64,000 nt of DNA from Bacteroidales bacterium (GTDB lineage Bacteria > Bacteroidota > Bacteroidia > Bacteroidales > Marinifilaceae), in NCBI GenBank assembly GCA_015061245.1, contig SUWY01000001.1:1-64000 (forward strand), in the 5' to 3' direction. The notes below the pieces were generated by a model. The model did no database searches and was not told the DNA's origin. It saw only the letters and a program-made list of their open reading frames with translations. A program made the position numbers and the translations under genes. Below are positions 11,171-20,317 of this stretch, in pieces. Numbering within the stretch: the stretch's first letter is position 1; the number at the start of each line of letters is the position of its first letter.

Positions 11171-11935
11171 ATGGAGTTGATACTCAAAAATATATCGTAT
11201 AGTTACGGAGCATTCTCTGCTTTGAGGTCAATCTCGGCTTCGTTTAGCTCCGGTGATATGGTAGCTCTTATAGGTCAAAATGGTTCGGGGAAGAGCACCC
11301 TTCTAAAGTGTATAAATAGAGTTGTTGATCCAAGCAGAGGTGATGTTTTTTTAGACTCACTCTCCGTAAAAGAGCTCCCAATCAATAGAGTTGCCGAGGT
11401 AATGGCATACGTGCCTCAATATGCGGAACAAATTCGTTTCTCTACCGTATTTGATATGGTACTTCTTGGACGTAAACCCTATATATCAGGAGCTCCCACA
11501 AAGCAGGATTATGCAAAAGTGGCAAAATCCATTACTCAATTAGGGCTGCAGGAGTTGGCCATGCGTAGGGTAGATACTTTGAGTGGAGGTGAACGTCAAA
11601 GGGTTATGATTGCCAGGGCTGTTGCCCAAGAGCCTAAAATAATTCTGCTCGATGAACCGATAGCAAATCTGGATATTAAACAGCAGTTTGCAGTTATGAA
11701 ATTGTTGCAGGAGTTGGCTTTAGACGGTATAATTGTTATTGTGGCAATTCATGACATAGCTTTAGCCTCCCGATTTTGTAACAGAGCTGTTATGTTGAAA
11801 CATGGAACGCTCTTTGCAAGTGGAGGAAGAGAGGTATATAACAGCGATACTATAAACAGATTATTTGATATAGAGGTAGATAACTATGGATCAGATTACT
11901 TTGACACCCGTTGGCTATGTGGTCAACAGTTGTAA
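11171..11935 (+). CDS. FecE/BtuD-type ABC transporter ATP-binding protein
   Basis: Walker A GQNGSGKSTLLK, signature LSGGERQRV, Walker B IILLDEP; ORF opens at 11141 but MELILKNISYSYG start fits best. Confidence 0.95.
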   Translation: MELILKNISYSYGAFSALRSISASFSSGDMVALIGQNGSGKSTLLKCINRVVDPSRGDVFLDSLSVKELPINRVAEVMAYVPQYAEQIRFSTVFDMVLLGRKPYISGAPTKQDYAKVAKSITQLGLQELAMRRVDTLSGGERQRVMIARAVAQEPKIILLDEPIANLDIKQQFAVMKLLQELALDGIIVIVAIHDIALASRFCNRAVMLKHGTLFASGGREVYNSDTINRLFDIEVDNYGSDYFDTRWLCGQQL

Positions 11936-12260
11936 TATTTCGACACTTCCTGAGAATATCTCCTGTTTGGAGTCGATAATTGTCATTTTGCCGGAATATA
12001 CCGATGCTCTATACAAAATAGAGCAGTGTTCAACTATCGACGTGCTTTTCTATATGCACAAAAAGGAGAGGGTTAGTTTAATATCGCAAACTCGTTATGG
12101 CGAGGAGAGAGGTGTTTTTGCTTCGCGCTCTCCATGGCGACCCAATGGTATAGGTGTTACCCGGGTAAAACTGTTGAAAGTTGAGGATAATCAACTCTTT
12201 GTGGCGGGTTTGGATGCTTTGAATGGTTCGCCTGTTTTGGATATTAAATGCGGATTTTAA
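11886..12260 (+). CDS. TsaA/TrmO-like domain protein (short)
   Basis: 124 aa; TPVGYVVN..., GVFASRSPWRPNGIGVTRVKLL, GLDALNGSPVLDIK. Confidence 0.85.
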   Translation: MDQITLTPVGYVVNSCNISTLPENISCLESIIVILPEYTDALYKIEQCSTIDVLFYMHKKERVSLISQTRYGEERGVFASRSPWRPNGIGVTRVKLLKVEDNQLFVAGLDALNGSPVLDIKCGF

Positions 12261-12348
12261 AACCAATTATAAAAAACTTTGACTTTATCTATATTTTCAC
12301 TACCTTGCGGTTCATTTACTAAACTATTACATAAGAGAGCTGCAAGCT

Positions 12349-13113
12349 ATGAAAATATTATTATGCCAATCCGATTTGGTGTGGGAGAGTCGTACAGAAA
12401 ACTTTCAGTCGATTGAGGCTCAGATAGATTCTGAGACACGTAAGGTAGATTTGATAGTTCTTCCTGAAATGTTTCCCACCGGATTCTGTACTGAGCCGGA
12501 AGGAGTTGCAGAATCGCATGATGGTCCATCATTACAATGGATGCGTTCAATAGCTCTTCGTAGAGATGCCGCTGTAGTGGGTAGTGTGGCAACTTGCGAA
12601 GGTGAAAACTATTACAATCGTCTCTATTTTGTCTATCCCGATGGCCATTTCTTGAAATATGACAAACGTCATTTATTTACTTATGGAGGTGAACACCATC
12701 ATTATACTCATGGTTCTGAGAGAGTTATAGCTGAGTATAAGGGGTGGAGATTTCTATTGCAGGTCTGCTATGATCTGAGATTCCCTGTATATGCACGTAA
12801 CCGTAATGATTATGATGCTGCAATCTATATTGCCAGCTGGCCGTCGGTGCGTCTTTATGCATGGAACACACTGTTAAGGGCTCGTGCAATTGAGAATCTA
12901 TCATACGTTATTGGAGTAAATAGAGTTGGTGTTGATCCTAAATGCTCATATTCGGGTGGCACATTGGTTGCGGATTATATGGGAGTTATTATGGGCGAGG
13001 CCTCGCCCGATAAAGTATCGACTCTATATATGGAGCTTGATATGGATAAGTTGAATCAGTTTAGAGAGAAATTCCCGGCCTTGAATGACCGAGATGATTT
13101 CGAGTTGAAATAA
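12349..13113 (+). CDS. Carbon-nitrogen (nitrilase-like) hydrolase, omega-amidase-type
   Basis: LIVLPEMFPTGF, YDKRHLFTYGGE, VCYDLRFPVYARN catalytic motifs. Confidence 0.9.
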   Translation: MKILLCQSDLVWESRTENFQSIEAQIDSETRKVDLIVLPEMFPTGFCTEPEGVAESHDGPSLQWMRSIALRRDAAVVGSVATCEGENYYNRLYFVYPDGHFLKYDKRHLFTYGGEHHHYTHGSERVIAEYKGWRFLLQVCYDLRFPVYARNRNDYDAAIYIASWPSVRLYAWNTLLRARAIENLSYVIGVNRVGVDPKCSYSGGTLVADYMGVIMGEASPDKVSTLYMELDMDKLNQFREKFPALNDRDDFELK

Positions 13114-13124
13114 AATTTTATAGA

Positions 13125-14435
13125 ATGAGTAGGGCAGTTTTTAGTGAGGAGTTGGTTGCTCAGGTTGTAGAACAATTCAAGATAACAGATCTATCAAAAG
13201 CGACAATCGGACAAGTTGTGTTGGTTGCATCGGAATTGGTTCGCAGAACAGGAATTCCTTTCATTAGAATGGATCAAGGAGTACCCGGATTACCCCCAAA
13301 TCAGATAGGAATTGAGGCAGAAAAACGAGCATTAGAGAGTGGAGTTGCTGCAATATATCCTGCGGCAGAGGGAGTTCCTGAGTTGAAGGAGCAGACATCG
13401 CGTTTTCTAAAGGCATTTGTAAATATTAATGTCTCTCCGGAGAGTTGTGTACCTGTAACAGGTTCAGTAGCGGGCTCTTTTGGCGCTTTTATCGCTTTAA
13501 ATCAAAGAGAGAAGGGTAAAGATAAAGTGTTATTTATAGATCCCGGGTTTCCAATACAGAAATCTCAGTTGGCAATCATAGGAGTAGGCTATGAGCAATT
13601 TGATATATATAACTATCGTGGTCAAGCATTGCGTGAAAAGTTAGAGTCATTCCTGAAAAAGGGAGATATATCTACAATTGTCTATTCAAATCCCAATAAT
13701 CCGGCATGGATATGTCTTGAAGATGAGGAGTTGAGGATAATTGGAGAGTTGGCAACAAAGTATGATGTCGTAGTTCTTGAGGATTTGGCCTACTTCGAGA
13801 TGGATTTCAGAAAACCATTGGGAAAACCATTCACTGCGCCATATCAAGTCTCTGTGGCTAACTATACAGATAACTATATTATCATGTTATCGGCCTCAAA
13901 GATATTTAGTTATGCAGGTCAAAGAATAGCAACGCTTTGTATTTCTGATAAGCTTTTTAATAGCCGATATCCATATTTGGGAGAGCGTTATAATGGAGTA
14001 GGAATTTTTGGTCCGACACTGATTAATGCAATATTGTATATGATTACATCGGGATGTACACATACAACGCAATTTGCTTTGGCTGAGATGTATAAGGCTG
14101 CATGTGACGGTCAGTTACATTTTACCGATGATACTAAAGAGTATGCTCGACGTGCAGAGAGAATGAAGCGAATCTTCGAGGATAACGGTTTCTATGTAGT
14201 TTACGATAAAGATGTTACCGAGAAGATAGGAGATGGTTTCTTCTTCACTATTGGTTATCCCGGTTTGACATCGGGCGAGTTGATGCGTGAATTGCTCTAC
14301 TATGGAATAAGTTCAATAACATTAAATACAACTGGAAGTGAACAGGCAGGTATTCGTGCCTGTACATCAAGAATGACAGAGGAGCTCTATCCTGTATTGG
14401 AGGAGCGTTTAAAAGCTTTTAAGGAGGATCATTAA
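13125..14435 (+). CDS. PLP-dependent aminotransferase (class I/II)
   Basis: SNPNNPAWICLEDEEL, VLEDLAYFEMDFR, MLSASKIFSYAGQRI (PLP Lys). Confidence 0.9.
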   Translation: MSRAVFSEELVAQVVEQFKITDLSKATIGQVVLVASELVRRTGIPFIRMDQGVPGLPPNQIGIEAEKRALESGVAAIYPAAEGVPELKEQTSRFLKAFVNINVSPESCVPVTGSVAGSFGAFIALNQREKGKDKVLFIDPGFPIQKSQLAIIGVGYEQFDIYNYRGQALREKLESFLKKGDISTIVYSNPNNPAWICLEDEELRIIGELATKYDVVVLEDLAYFEMDFRKPLGKPFTAPYQVSVANYTDNYIIMLSASKIFSYAGQRIATLCISDKLFNSRYPYLGERYNGVGIFGPTLINAILYMITSGCTHTTQFALAEMYKAACDGQLHFTDDTKEYARRAERMKRIFEDNGFYVVYDKDVTEKIGDGFFFTIGYPGLTSGELMRELLYYGISSITLNTTGSEQAGIRACTSRMTEELYPVLEERLKAFKEDH

Positions 14436-14436
14436 T

Positions 14437-15750
14437 ATGGGAAAAGCAGAGATTTGGAACCCCTCAAAGGAGTGTATGGAGCGCGAAGAGATGCGCAAAT
14501 TACAGGGTAAAAGATTGAGAAAGTTGGTGGATAAGGTGTATCATAATGTTCCATTTTATCGTAAAAAGATGCAGGAGATGGGAGTTATGCCCGAGGATAT
14601 CGAGACAATAGATGATATTGTAAAGCTACCATTCACTACAAAACAGGATTTGCGTGATAACTATCCTTATGGTCTATTTGCAGAGCCAATGACCAATATT
14701 GTACGTCTTCACGCTTCATCGGGAACAACAGGAAACCCAACAGTTGTAGGATATACTCACCGAGATTTGTCAGTATGGTCAGAGTCTATTGCACGTTGTT
14801 TGGCGGCTTATGGCGCAACGCGCGATGATATCTTTACTGTTGCCTATGGATACGGACTATTTACAGGAGGTTTAGGATTGCACTACGGAGTTGAACATTT
14901 GGGCGCAACCGTAATTCCAACATCAACAGGAAATACTGCTAAGCACATTAAGTTGATGTACGATTGTCAATCAACTGCATTGGCATGTACTCCCTCATAT
15001 GCGTTGTATCTGGCAGAGCAACTCAATGCCCAAGGGTTAACTCATGAAGATTTAAGTTTGAAGATGTGTATACTTGGAGGAGAGCCATGGACCGATAATA
15101 TGCGTAAGGATATCGAAAGCAAACTTCATGTTGATGCGTACAATATATATGGATTGAGTGAGATTATGGGTCCGGGAGTCTCTTATGAGTGCGAATGCAA
15201 AAATGGATCCCATATTATTGAAGACCATTTCTATCCCGAGATTATTTCTCCTGATACCTTAGAGCAGTTGCCTTACGGAGAGCAAGGAGAGTTGGTCTTT
15301 ACAACCTTGACAAAAGAGGGAATGCCTCTGTTGCGATATAGAACCAAAGATCTATGTTCATTGATTGAGGGTAAGTGTGAGTGCGGAAGAACCGCAGTGA
15401 GAATGAGTAGAATTATGGGAAGAAGCGATGATATGCTTATTATTCGTGGAATTAACGTGTTCCCATCTCAGGTTGAGAGTGTATTGCTTGAGTTGCCTGA
15501 GTTTGAGCCTCAGTATAAGCTGGTTGTTGATAGAATTAACAACCTTGATACAATGCAGGTTCAGGTTGAGGTTCGTGAGGAGTTCTACTCAGATGAGATT
15601 AATAAGATGATTGAGATGAAAAAGAGATTGGCTGCACGTTTGCAGAGTGTCTTGGGAATCTCGTGCGATATTAAACTTATGGAGCCTCACTCTATTGAGC
15701 GTTGTGAGGGTAAGACAAATAGAGTAATTGATAATCGTAAATTAAAATAA
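14437..15750 (+). CDS. Phenylacetate/arylacetate-CoA ligase family (PaaK-like)
   Basis: LHASSGTTGNPTVVGYT, AYNIYGLSEIMGPGVSYEC, RTKDLCSLIEGKCECGR. Confidence 0.93.
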   Translation: MGKAEIWNPSKECMEREEMRKLQGKRLRKLVDKVYHNVPFYRKKMQEMGVMPEDIETIDDIVKLPFTTKQDLRDNYPYGLFAEPMTNIVRLHASSGTTGNPTVVGYTHRDLSVWSESIARCLAAYGATRDDIFTVAYGYGLFTGGLGLHYGVEHLGATVIPTSTGNTAKHIKLMYDCQSTALACTPSYALYLAEQLNAQGLTHEDLSLKMCILGGEPWTDNMRKDIESKLHVDAYNIYGLSEIMGPGVSYECECKNGSHIIEDHFYPEIISPDTLEQLPYGEQGELVFTTLTKEGMPLLRYRTKDLCSLIEGKCECGRTAVRMSRIMGRSDDMLIIRGINVFPSQVESVLLELPEFEPQYKLVVDRINNLDTMQVQVEVREEFYSDEINKMIEMKKRLAARLQSVLGISCDIKLMEPHSIERCEGKTNRVIDNRKLK

Positions 15751-15758
15751 CATATACT

Positions 15759-16169
15759 ATGAAGACAAAGCAACTATCTGTCTTTCTTGAGAATAAGACA
15801 GGAAGAATCAATCAGGTTGCCAGAATATTAGGAGAGAATGGCATTAATATGCACGCTTTCAGTGTTGCAGAGAGCGCCGATTTTGGAATTATCAGAATGA
15901 TAGTTTCCGATGTTGAGCGTGCATGTAGTATAATGAAAGAGGCCCATTTTGCAGTGCGCATTACCGATGTAGTATGTATCCAATGTTCCAATAGTGCAGG
16001 TTCATTATCTAAGATTTTAGATGTGTTGGCAAATGCCAATGTGTTTATTGAGTATATGTATGCCTTTTCAGAGGGTGATACTGCACGTGTTGTTATTCGT
16101 CCGACAGATTTGGAGTTGTGTCTGCAGGTGTTGAATGAAAATCATTGTGATATTATCAGTAAACTGTAA
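15759..16169 (+). CDS. Tandem ACT-domain protein
   Basis: QLSVFLENKTGRINQVARILGENGINMHAFSV; second ACT-like repeat SAGSLSKILDVLANANVFIEYMYAF. Confidence 0.88.
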   Translation: MKTKQLSVFLENKTGRINQVARILGENGINMHAFSVAESADFGIIRMIVSDVERACSIMKEAHFAVRITDVVCIQCSNSAGSLSKILDVLANANVFIEYMYAFSEGDTARVVIRPTDLELCLQVLNENHCDIISKL

Positions 16170-17582
16170 TTACTCTTCAGCATAAAAAAAATGCTGATTG
16201 AAGTTGATTAGATACAATCTTTTGCGAGCGCGAGTAAAGGCGGTGTACATCCATCGCCAATACTCGTCGCAAAGCATATCTTCGGTCAGATAACCTTGGT
16301 CAATAAAAATTGCATCCCACTGGCCTCCTTGTGCTTTATGACAAGTTACCGCATAAGCGAATTTTATTTGTAGGGCATTGTAGTATTCGTTTTCACGGAT
16401 AGCCTCCATTCTCTTCTTTTTCGATTTTATATCGCTATAGTCGGCTTCGACCTCCAAATAGAATTTGCGACTCTCCTCTTGACTCAATGCAGGATAGTCC
16501 GAGTTTAGTGTATCCAGCATAACCCAACAGTTTATCTCTTGATCATAGTCATCGAGATATATGTCAACTTGCGCAAAATGGTATCCATATAGCTCTCGTT
16601 GCTTGCCAACTCGTCTGATAGTTGCCATCTCTCCATTAGCAATGAAGTCAATACCGTCATACCCCTTTGCAACAAAGTAGTTGTTTTTTACAATCATAAT
16701 TCTATCGCCTCCTGTCAGAGCCTCTTCCATATATAGCACTGATGCCCTGATGCCTTGGTTGAAGCGGTTTGCCCTTTTGTTAGAACGGCACACCACTAAG
16801 GTTTCTGTTTCGCCATATTTGCTATAACATGAATATAACTCTTCAAGAAGTTCTCCTCCGCCTATTTTTACTATATCGGGAAAATCTTTGATTTTGAGTC
16901 GAGGATATCCTGGGCTTCCTATAAAATTACGTAAAATGGTGGCGTTGAAAAGAATACCTGAATCCTCAGCTTGTCTGACAATATCGGTCATGGAGCTATG
17001 GTATATATCCATGGAGTATCGAGCCTCAAGCTCTGAAAGGTTTAAGGCAGGACTTATATCTGTGCCAACAGGCGGTAATTGTGCGTCATCGCCTATCAAG
17101 ATTAAGCGGTTATTCTTGCCGTTATGTATGAAGCTCATCAGGTCATCAAGAAGAGATCCGGAGCCAAATGGACTATCAAAAGAGTTGGTAGAGATCATTG
17201 AGGCCTCGTCAACAAAGTAGAGAGTTTCACGATTTTTGTTATACCCAAGGTCAAAAATCTCAACTCCTTGATCCATGCCGCTTTGACGGTAAATATTTTT
17301 GTGGATAGTGTATGCATCTCTTTGTGCGTAGGAGGCTAATACTTTAGCTGCACGACCTGTTGGAGCGAGTAGAACTACGTTATACTCAAATGATTGCAAT
17401 GTTTTTACAATAGCAGATATAAGCGAGGTTTTCCCGGTTCCGGCATATCCCTTTAAAATAAAAAGAGAGTGGGATGAGCCGTTACAGAGAAAATCCGCAA
17501 AGCATTTTAATGCCTTTTCTTGTGACTCGGATAATTGATATTCTACCGAGTTTGCCACTATGTTGTAAAAATGTTGTTGCAC
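16170..17582 (-). CDS. RecD-like AAA ATPase/helicase with UvrD-type C-terminal domain
   Basis: LKGYAGTGKTSLISA, LLAPTGRAAKVLA, LIGDDAQLPPVG, FAYAVTCHKAQGGQW, YTAFTRARKRLYL. Confidence 0.9.
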   Translation of the reverse strand: MQQHFYNIVANSVEYQLSESQEKALKCFADFLCNGSSHSLFILKGYAGTGKTSLISAIVKTLQSFEYNVVLLAPTGRAAKVLASYAQRDAYTIHKNIYRQSGMDQGVEIFDLGYNKNRETLYFVDEASMISTNSFDSPFGSGSLLDDLMSFIHNGKNNRLILIGDDAQLPPVGTDISPALNLSELEARYSMDIYHSSMTDIVRQAEDSGILFNATILRNFIGSPGYPRLKIKDFPDIVKIGGGELLEELYSCYSKYGETETLVVCRSNKRANRFNQGIRASVLYMEEALTGGDRIMIVKNNYFVAKGYDGIDFIANGEMATIRRVGKQRELYGYHFAQVDIYLDDYDQEINCWVMLDTLNSDYPALSQEESRKFYLEVEADYSDIKSKKKRMEAIRENEYYNALQIKFAYAVTCHKAQGGQWDAIFIDQGYLTEDMLCDEYWRWMYTAFTRARKRLYLINFNQHFFYAEE

Positions 17583-17726
17583 AACTAAAAATAATTTAAA
17601 TTACTATGATAAATATAAAAAAAACGCTAAATTTGCAATCGATACGTGCCTATCTAATTGCGATGTAAAGATACAAAAAATAGGTACGCCAGGTTGCAAA
17701 AATAGAAACAATAAAATAACAATTTT

Positions 17727-18425
17727 ATGAAGGTAAATTTCATTAAGATCGCGGTTCAGATTGTATTGGCCGGAGTGATTGTATGGTTGGCTTACTTGTG
17801 CTATGACAGCATTAAAGTGCCACAAGAGTTCAAAATGATTAAGGAGAGAAGATACGAGGCTATCATTGAGCGTCTTAAGGACATTCGTTCTGCTCAGGAG
17901 GCTTACAAGCAGACCTATAACTGCTACGCTCCCAATTTTGATTCTTTGATTAACTTTGTAAAGTATGATTCAGTAAAGAGCGTTAAATCAATCGGTGAGT
18001 TGACTGATGAGCAGATTGAGGCTGGAATGACTGAGACTGAGGCTATTAAGAAGGGTTTCATCATGCGTGACACAGTTCGTACTGCAACTCTTGAGTATTT
18101 GACAAGAACCGAGACCGGTCTTAATGGTAAGGAGGTAGTTTACGAGTTCAATACAAATCCAGATGATTTGCGTTGGGTTCCAGCTATCAAGAAGAAGATT
18201 GAGTTCAGTATGGAGGCAGTAACAAAGATTACAGAGCGTGGTAGTGAGATTCCATTGTTCCAGGCTTGTATCTCTGATAATGCTATCTTCGAGGATATGG
18301 TTGGTACAAAGTATGAGAATGCATTCCTTGAGTCTAAGTGGGAGGCATTCCGTATGAATCGCTACGTTGGATTGAAGGTTGGTGATATTAATGAGCCAAA
18401 CGGTAACGTAGGTAACTGGCAGTAA
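17727..18425 (+). CDS. Conserved hypothetical membrane-anchored protein (232 aa), pseudopilin-like N-terminus
   Basis: N-terminal TM followed by helix LKDIRSAQEAYKQTYNCYAPNFDSLINFV. Confidence 0.6.
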   Translation: MKVNFIKIAVQIVLAGVIVWLAYLCYDSIKVPQEFKMIKERRYEAIIERLKDIRSAQEAYKQTYNCYAPNFDSLINFVKYDSVKSVKSIGELTDEQIEAGMTETEAIKKGFIMRDTVRTATLEYLTRTETGLNGKEVVYEFNTNPDDLRWVPAIKKKIEFSMEAVTKITERGSEIPLFQACISDNAIFEDMVGTKYENAFLESKWEAFRMNRYVGLKVGDINEPNGNVGNWQ

Positions 18426-18430
18426 TCCAT

Positions 18431-19255
18431 ATGAGGGAGTTTGTATACATTGCCCCCTCTTTTACTCGTGAAGAGTCTATAAACGCTATATTGTCCATCC
18501 GTCTAACGACGGGTGGACATTGCTTTTCTGTGAGGAGAGATAAAGAGGTGTTAATGCTCTTTGCCAAGGATGTTGTTTCATCTTCAGATGAGGAGCAGAT
18601 GGAACATCTTTATAAATCTTTGGAGCAGCACAATTTAAGGAGTCTTAGCTTCTCGTCTGTAAATATTTTCCATGCCAATGGGTATAAAATGTTGATTCCT
18701 CAAAGTGAAGTAAAAGCAGGACGAGAGAAGATTTGGCTTAAAACATTGGGTGAGCCGTTATCTGGTGATGATATTGTATCATCATTAGTTGAGCCATGTG
18801 ATGCTCTCTTATTTTCATCTCAACCATCCTGTTTCTATGAGTTAAAGAGTATGGGCGAGTTGGGCTCTATACAGAATATTGCAGCCTCGTTTATAACTAA
18901 TTCAATATTGAGTGTTCCTTCAAAGCATCGAGGACACTGGATATTTGTTGAGTATTCGAGAGGGGTCGTTGATATTGTTGTAACGAAGGGGCAAAAATTG
19001 TTGTTCTACAATTGTTATAATGCAAAACAGTCCGAAGAGGTTCTATTCTATGTTTTGCAGGTTATGAAATTGCACGGTTTAGATAATAAACCGAATGCTG
19101 TTTTCTCTGGCGAGACAATGTGCGGTGATGATATGATTTATGCTACATTACGTAGATATATACCATCGTTTGTATTGGCTGCAAATGTTATGCTGAAGGA
19201 AATATGTAGTGATTCAAATATAGAGGCGATGTCTAAGTTTGTTCATATGTTATGA
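18431..19255 (+). CDS. DUF3822-like protein
   Basis: 274 aa; position directly upstream of rsmD; family assignment from recall. Confidence 0.65.
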   Translation: MREFVYIAPSFTREESINAILSIRLTTGGHCFSVRRDKEVLMLFAKDVVSSSDEEQMEHLYKSLEQHNLRSLSFSSVNIFHANGYKMLIPQSEVKAGREKIWLKTLGEPLSGDDIVSSLVEPCDALLFSSQPSCFYELKSMGELGSIQNIAASFITNSILSVPSKHRGHWIFVEYSRGVVDIVVTKGQKLLFYNCYNAKQSEEVLFYVLQVMKLHGLDNKPNAVFSGETMCGDDMIYATLRRYIPSFVLAANVMLKEICSDSNIEAMSKFVHML

Positions 19256-19791
19256 GAATAATAAGTGGTAAACATAAAGGGAAGAAGATATTTCCCGATT
19301 CCTCTTTTTCTGCAAGACCGACAACCGATTTTGCTAAGGAGAATATATTTAATGTTCTAGGAAATATTGTTGATTTCGAAGATTTGGAAGTGTTGGATCT
19401 ATTCTCGGGGACCGGAAGCATTGGCTATGAGTTTGCTTCTCGTGGGGCAAAAGAGGTTATATCTGTAGAGCTTAATTATAAACACTATGCCTTTATTAAA
19501 CATTGTGCAGCACAATTGGGCTTTGATTGTATGAAGGTCTTTAAGAATGACGTTTTTGCTGCGTGTAAGAAGTTAAATGGTAGAAGTTTCGATGTGGTCT
19601 TTGCAGATCCTCCATATAACCTGGACAGAATAACTGAGGTACCCGATGCAATTTTTGAGAATGGCTTGTTGAGAGCAGATGGTATTGCTGTTGTTGAGCA
19701 TCCTGCCTCTGTAAAATTTGAGGAGCATCCAAATTTTGTAGAGAGAAGGGTCTATGGATCGGTGAATTTTTCCCTTTTTAGAATGAAGTAG
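19252..19791 (+). CDS. rsmD: 16S rRNA (guanine966-N2)-methyltransferase RsmD
   Basis: MRIISGKHKGKKI...RPTTDFAKENIFNVLG, LDLFSGTGSIGYEFASRGA, VVFADPPYNLD. Confidence 0.95.
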   Translation: MRIISGKHKGKKIFPDSSFSARPTTDFAKENIFNVLGNIVDFEDLEVLDLFSGTGSIGYEFASRGAKEVISVELNYKHYAFIKHCAAQLGFDCMKVFKNDVFAACKKLNGRSFDVVFADPPYNLDRITEVPDAIFENGLLRADGIAVVEHPASVKFEEHPNFVERRVYGSVNFSLFRMK

Positions 19792-19794
19792 ATA

Positions 19795-19832
19795 CAAAAA
19801 AAACCTTGCATTGAACATGCAAGGTTTTTTAT
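19795..19832. terminator. Bidirectional rho-independent terminator
   Basis: AAACCTTGCAT-TGAAC-ATGCAAGGTTT with flanking A and T runs, between convergent rsmD and rplS. Confidence 0.9.
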
Positions 19833-19845
19833 TCGAATTGAAAAA

Positions 19846-20199
19846 TTAAGAGCGTTTCTCTTTAATTTTTGCTTTCTTACCTGTCAACTTACGGAAGTAG
19901 TAGATACGTGCCTGCTTAACCTTACCACGCTTGTTAACCTCAATTGCCTTAATGAATGGTGAATTCATTGGGAAGATACGCTCAACTCCAATGTTTCCAG
20001 ACATCTTTCTTACAGTGAAGCTCTTTGTGGTACCGCTTCCCTTGATCTGAATAACAACACCACGGAAAATCTGGATACGCTCCTTGTTTCCCTCTACAAT
20101 GTTGTAGTGAATGCTGATTGTGTCTCCTGTGTGGAACTCTGGAAGCTCTACAGGATTCTCAGCTGCAAATGCTTGCTCTGCGATTTTAATTAAATCCAT
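19846..20199 (-). CDS. rplS: 50S ribosomal protein L19
   Basis: HTGDTISIHYNIVEGNKERIQIFRGVVIQIKG; GVERIFPMNSPFI. Confidence 0.97.
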   Translation of the reverse strand: MDLIKIAEQAFAAENPVELPEFHTGDTISIHYNIVEGNKERIQIFRGVVIQIKGSGTTKSFTVRKMSGNIGVERIFPMNSPFIKAIEVNKRGKVKQARIYYFRKLTGKKAKIKEKRS

Positions 20200-20317
20200 C
20201 TCTCTTAACTATTTAAATTTATAGAACTCAGCATTATAGCTACTCTCTAATTGCATAAGCGGCTGAGTACGTTTTCGGCTTGCAAAATTAGTATAAAAAA
20301 TCTATTTAACAAATTTT

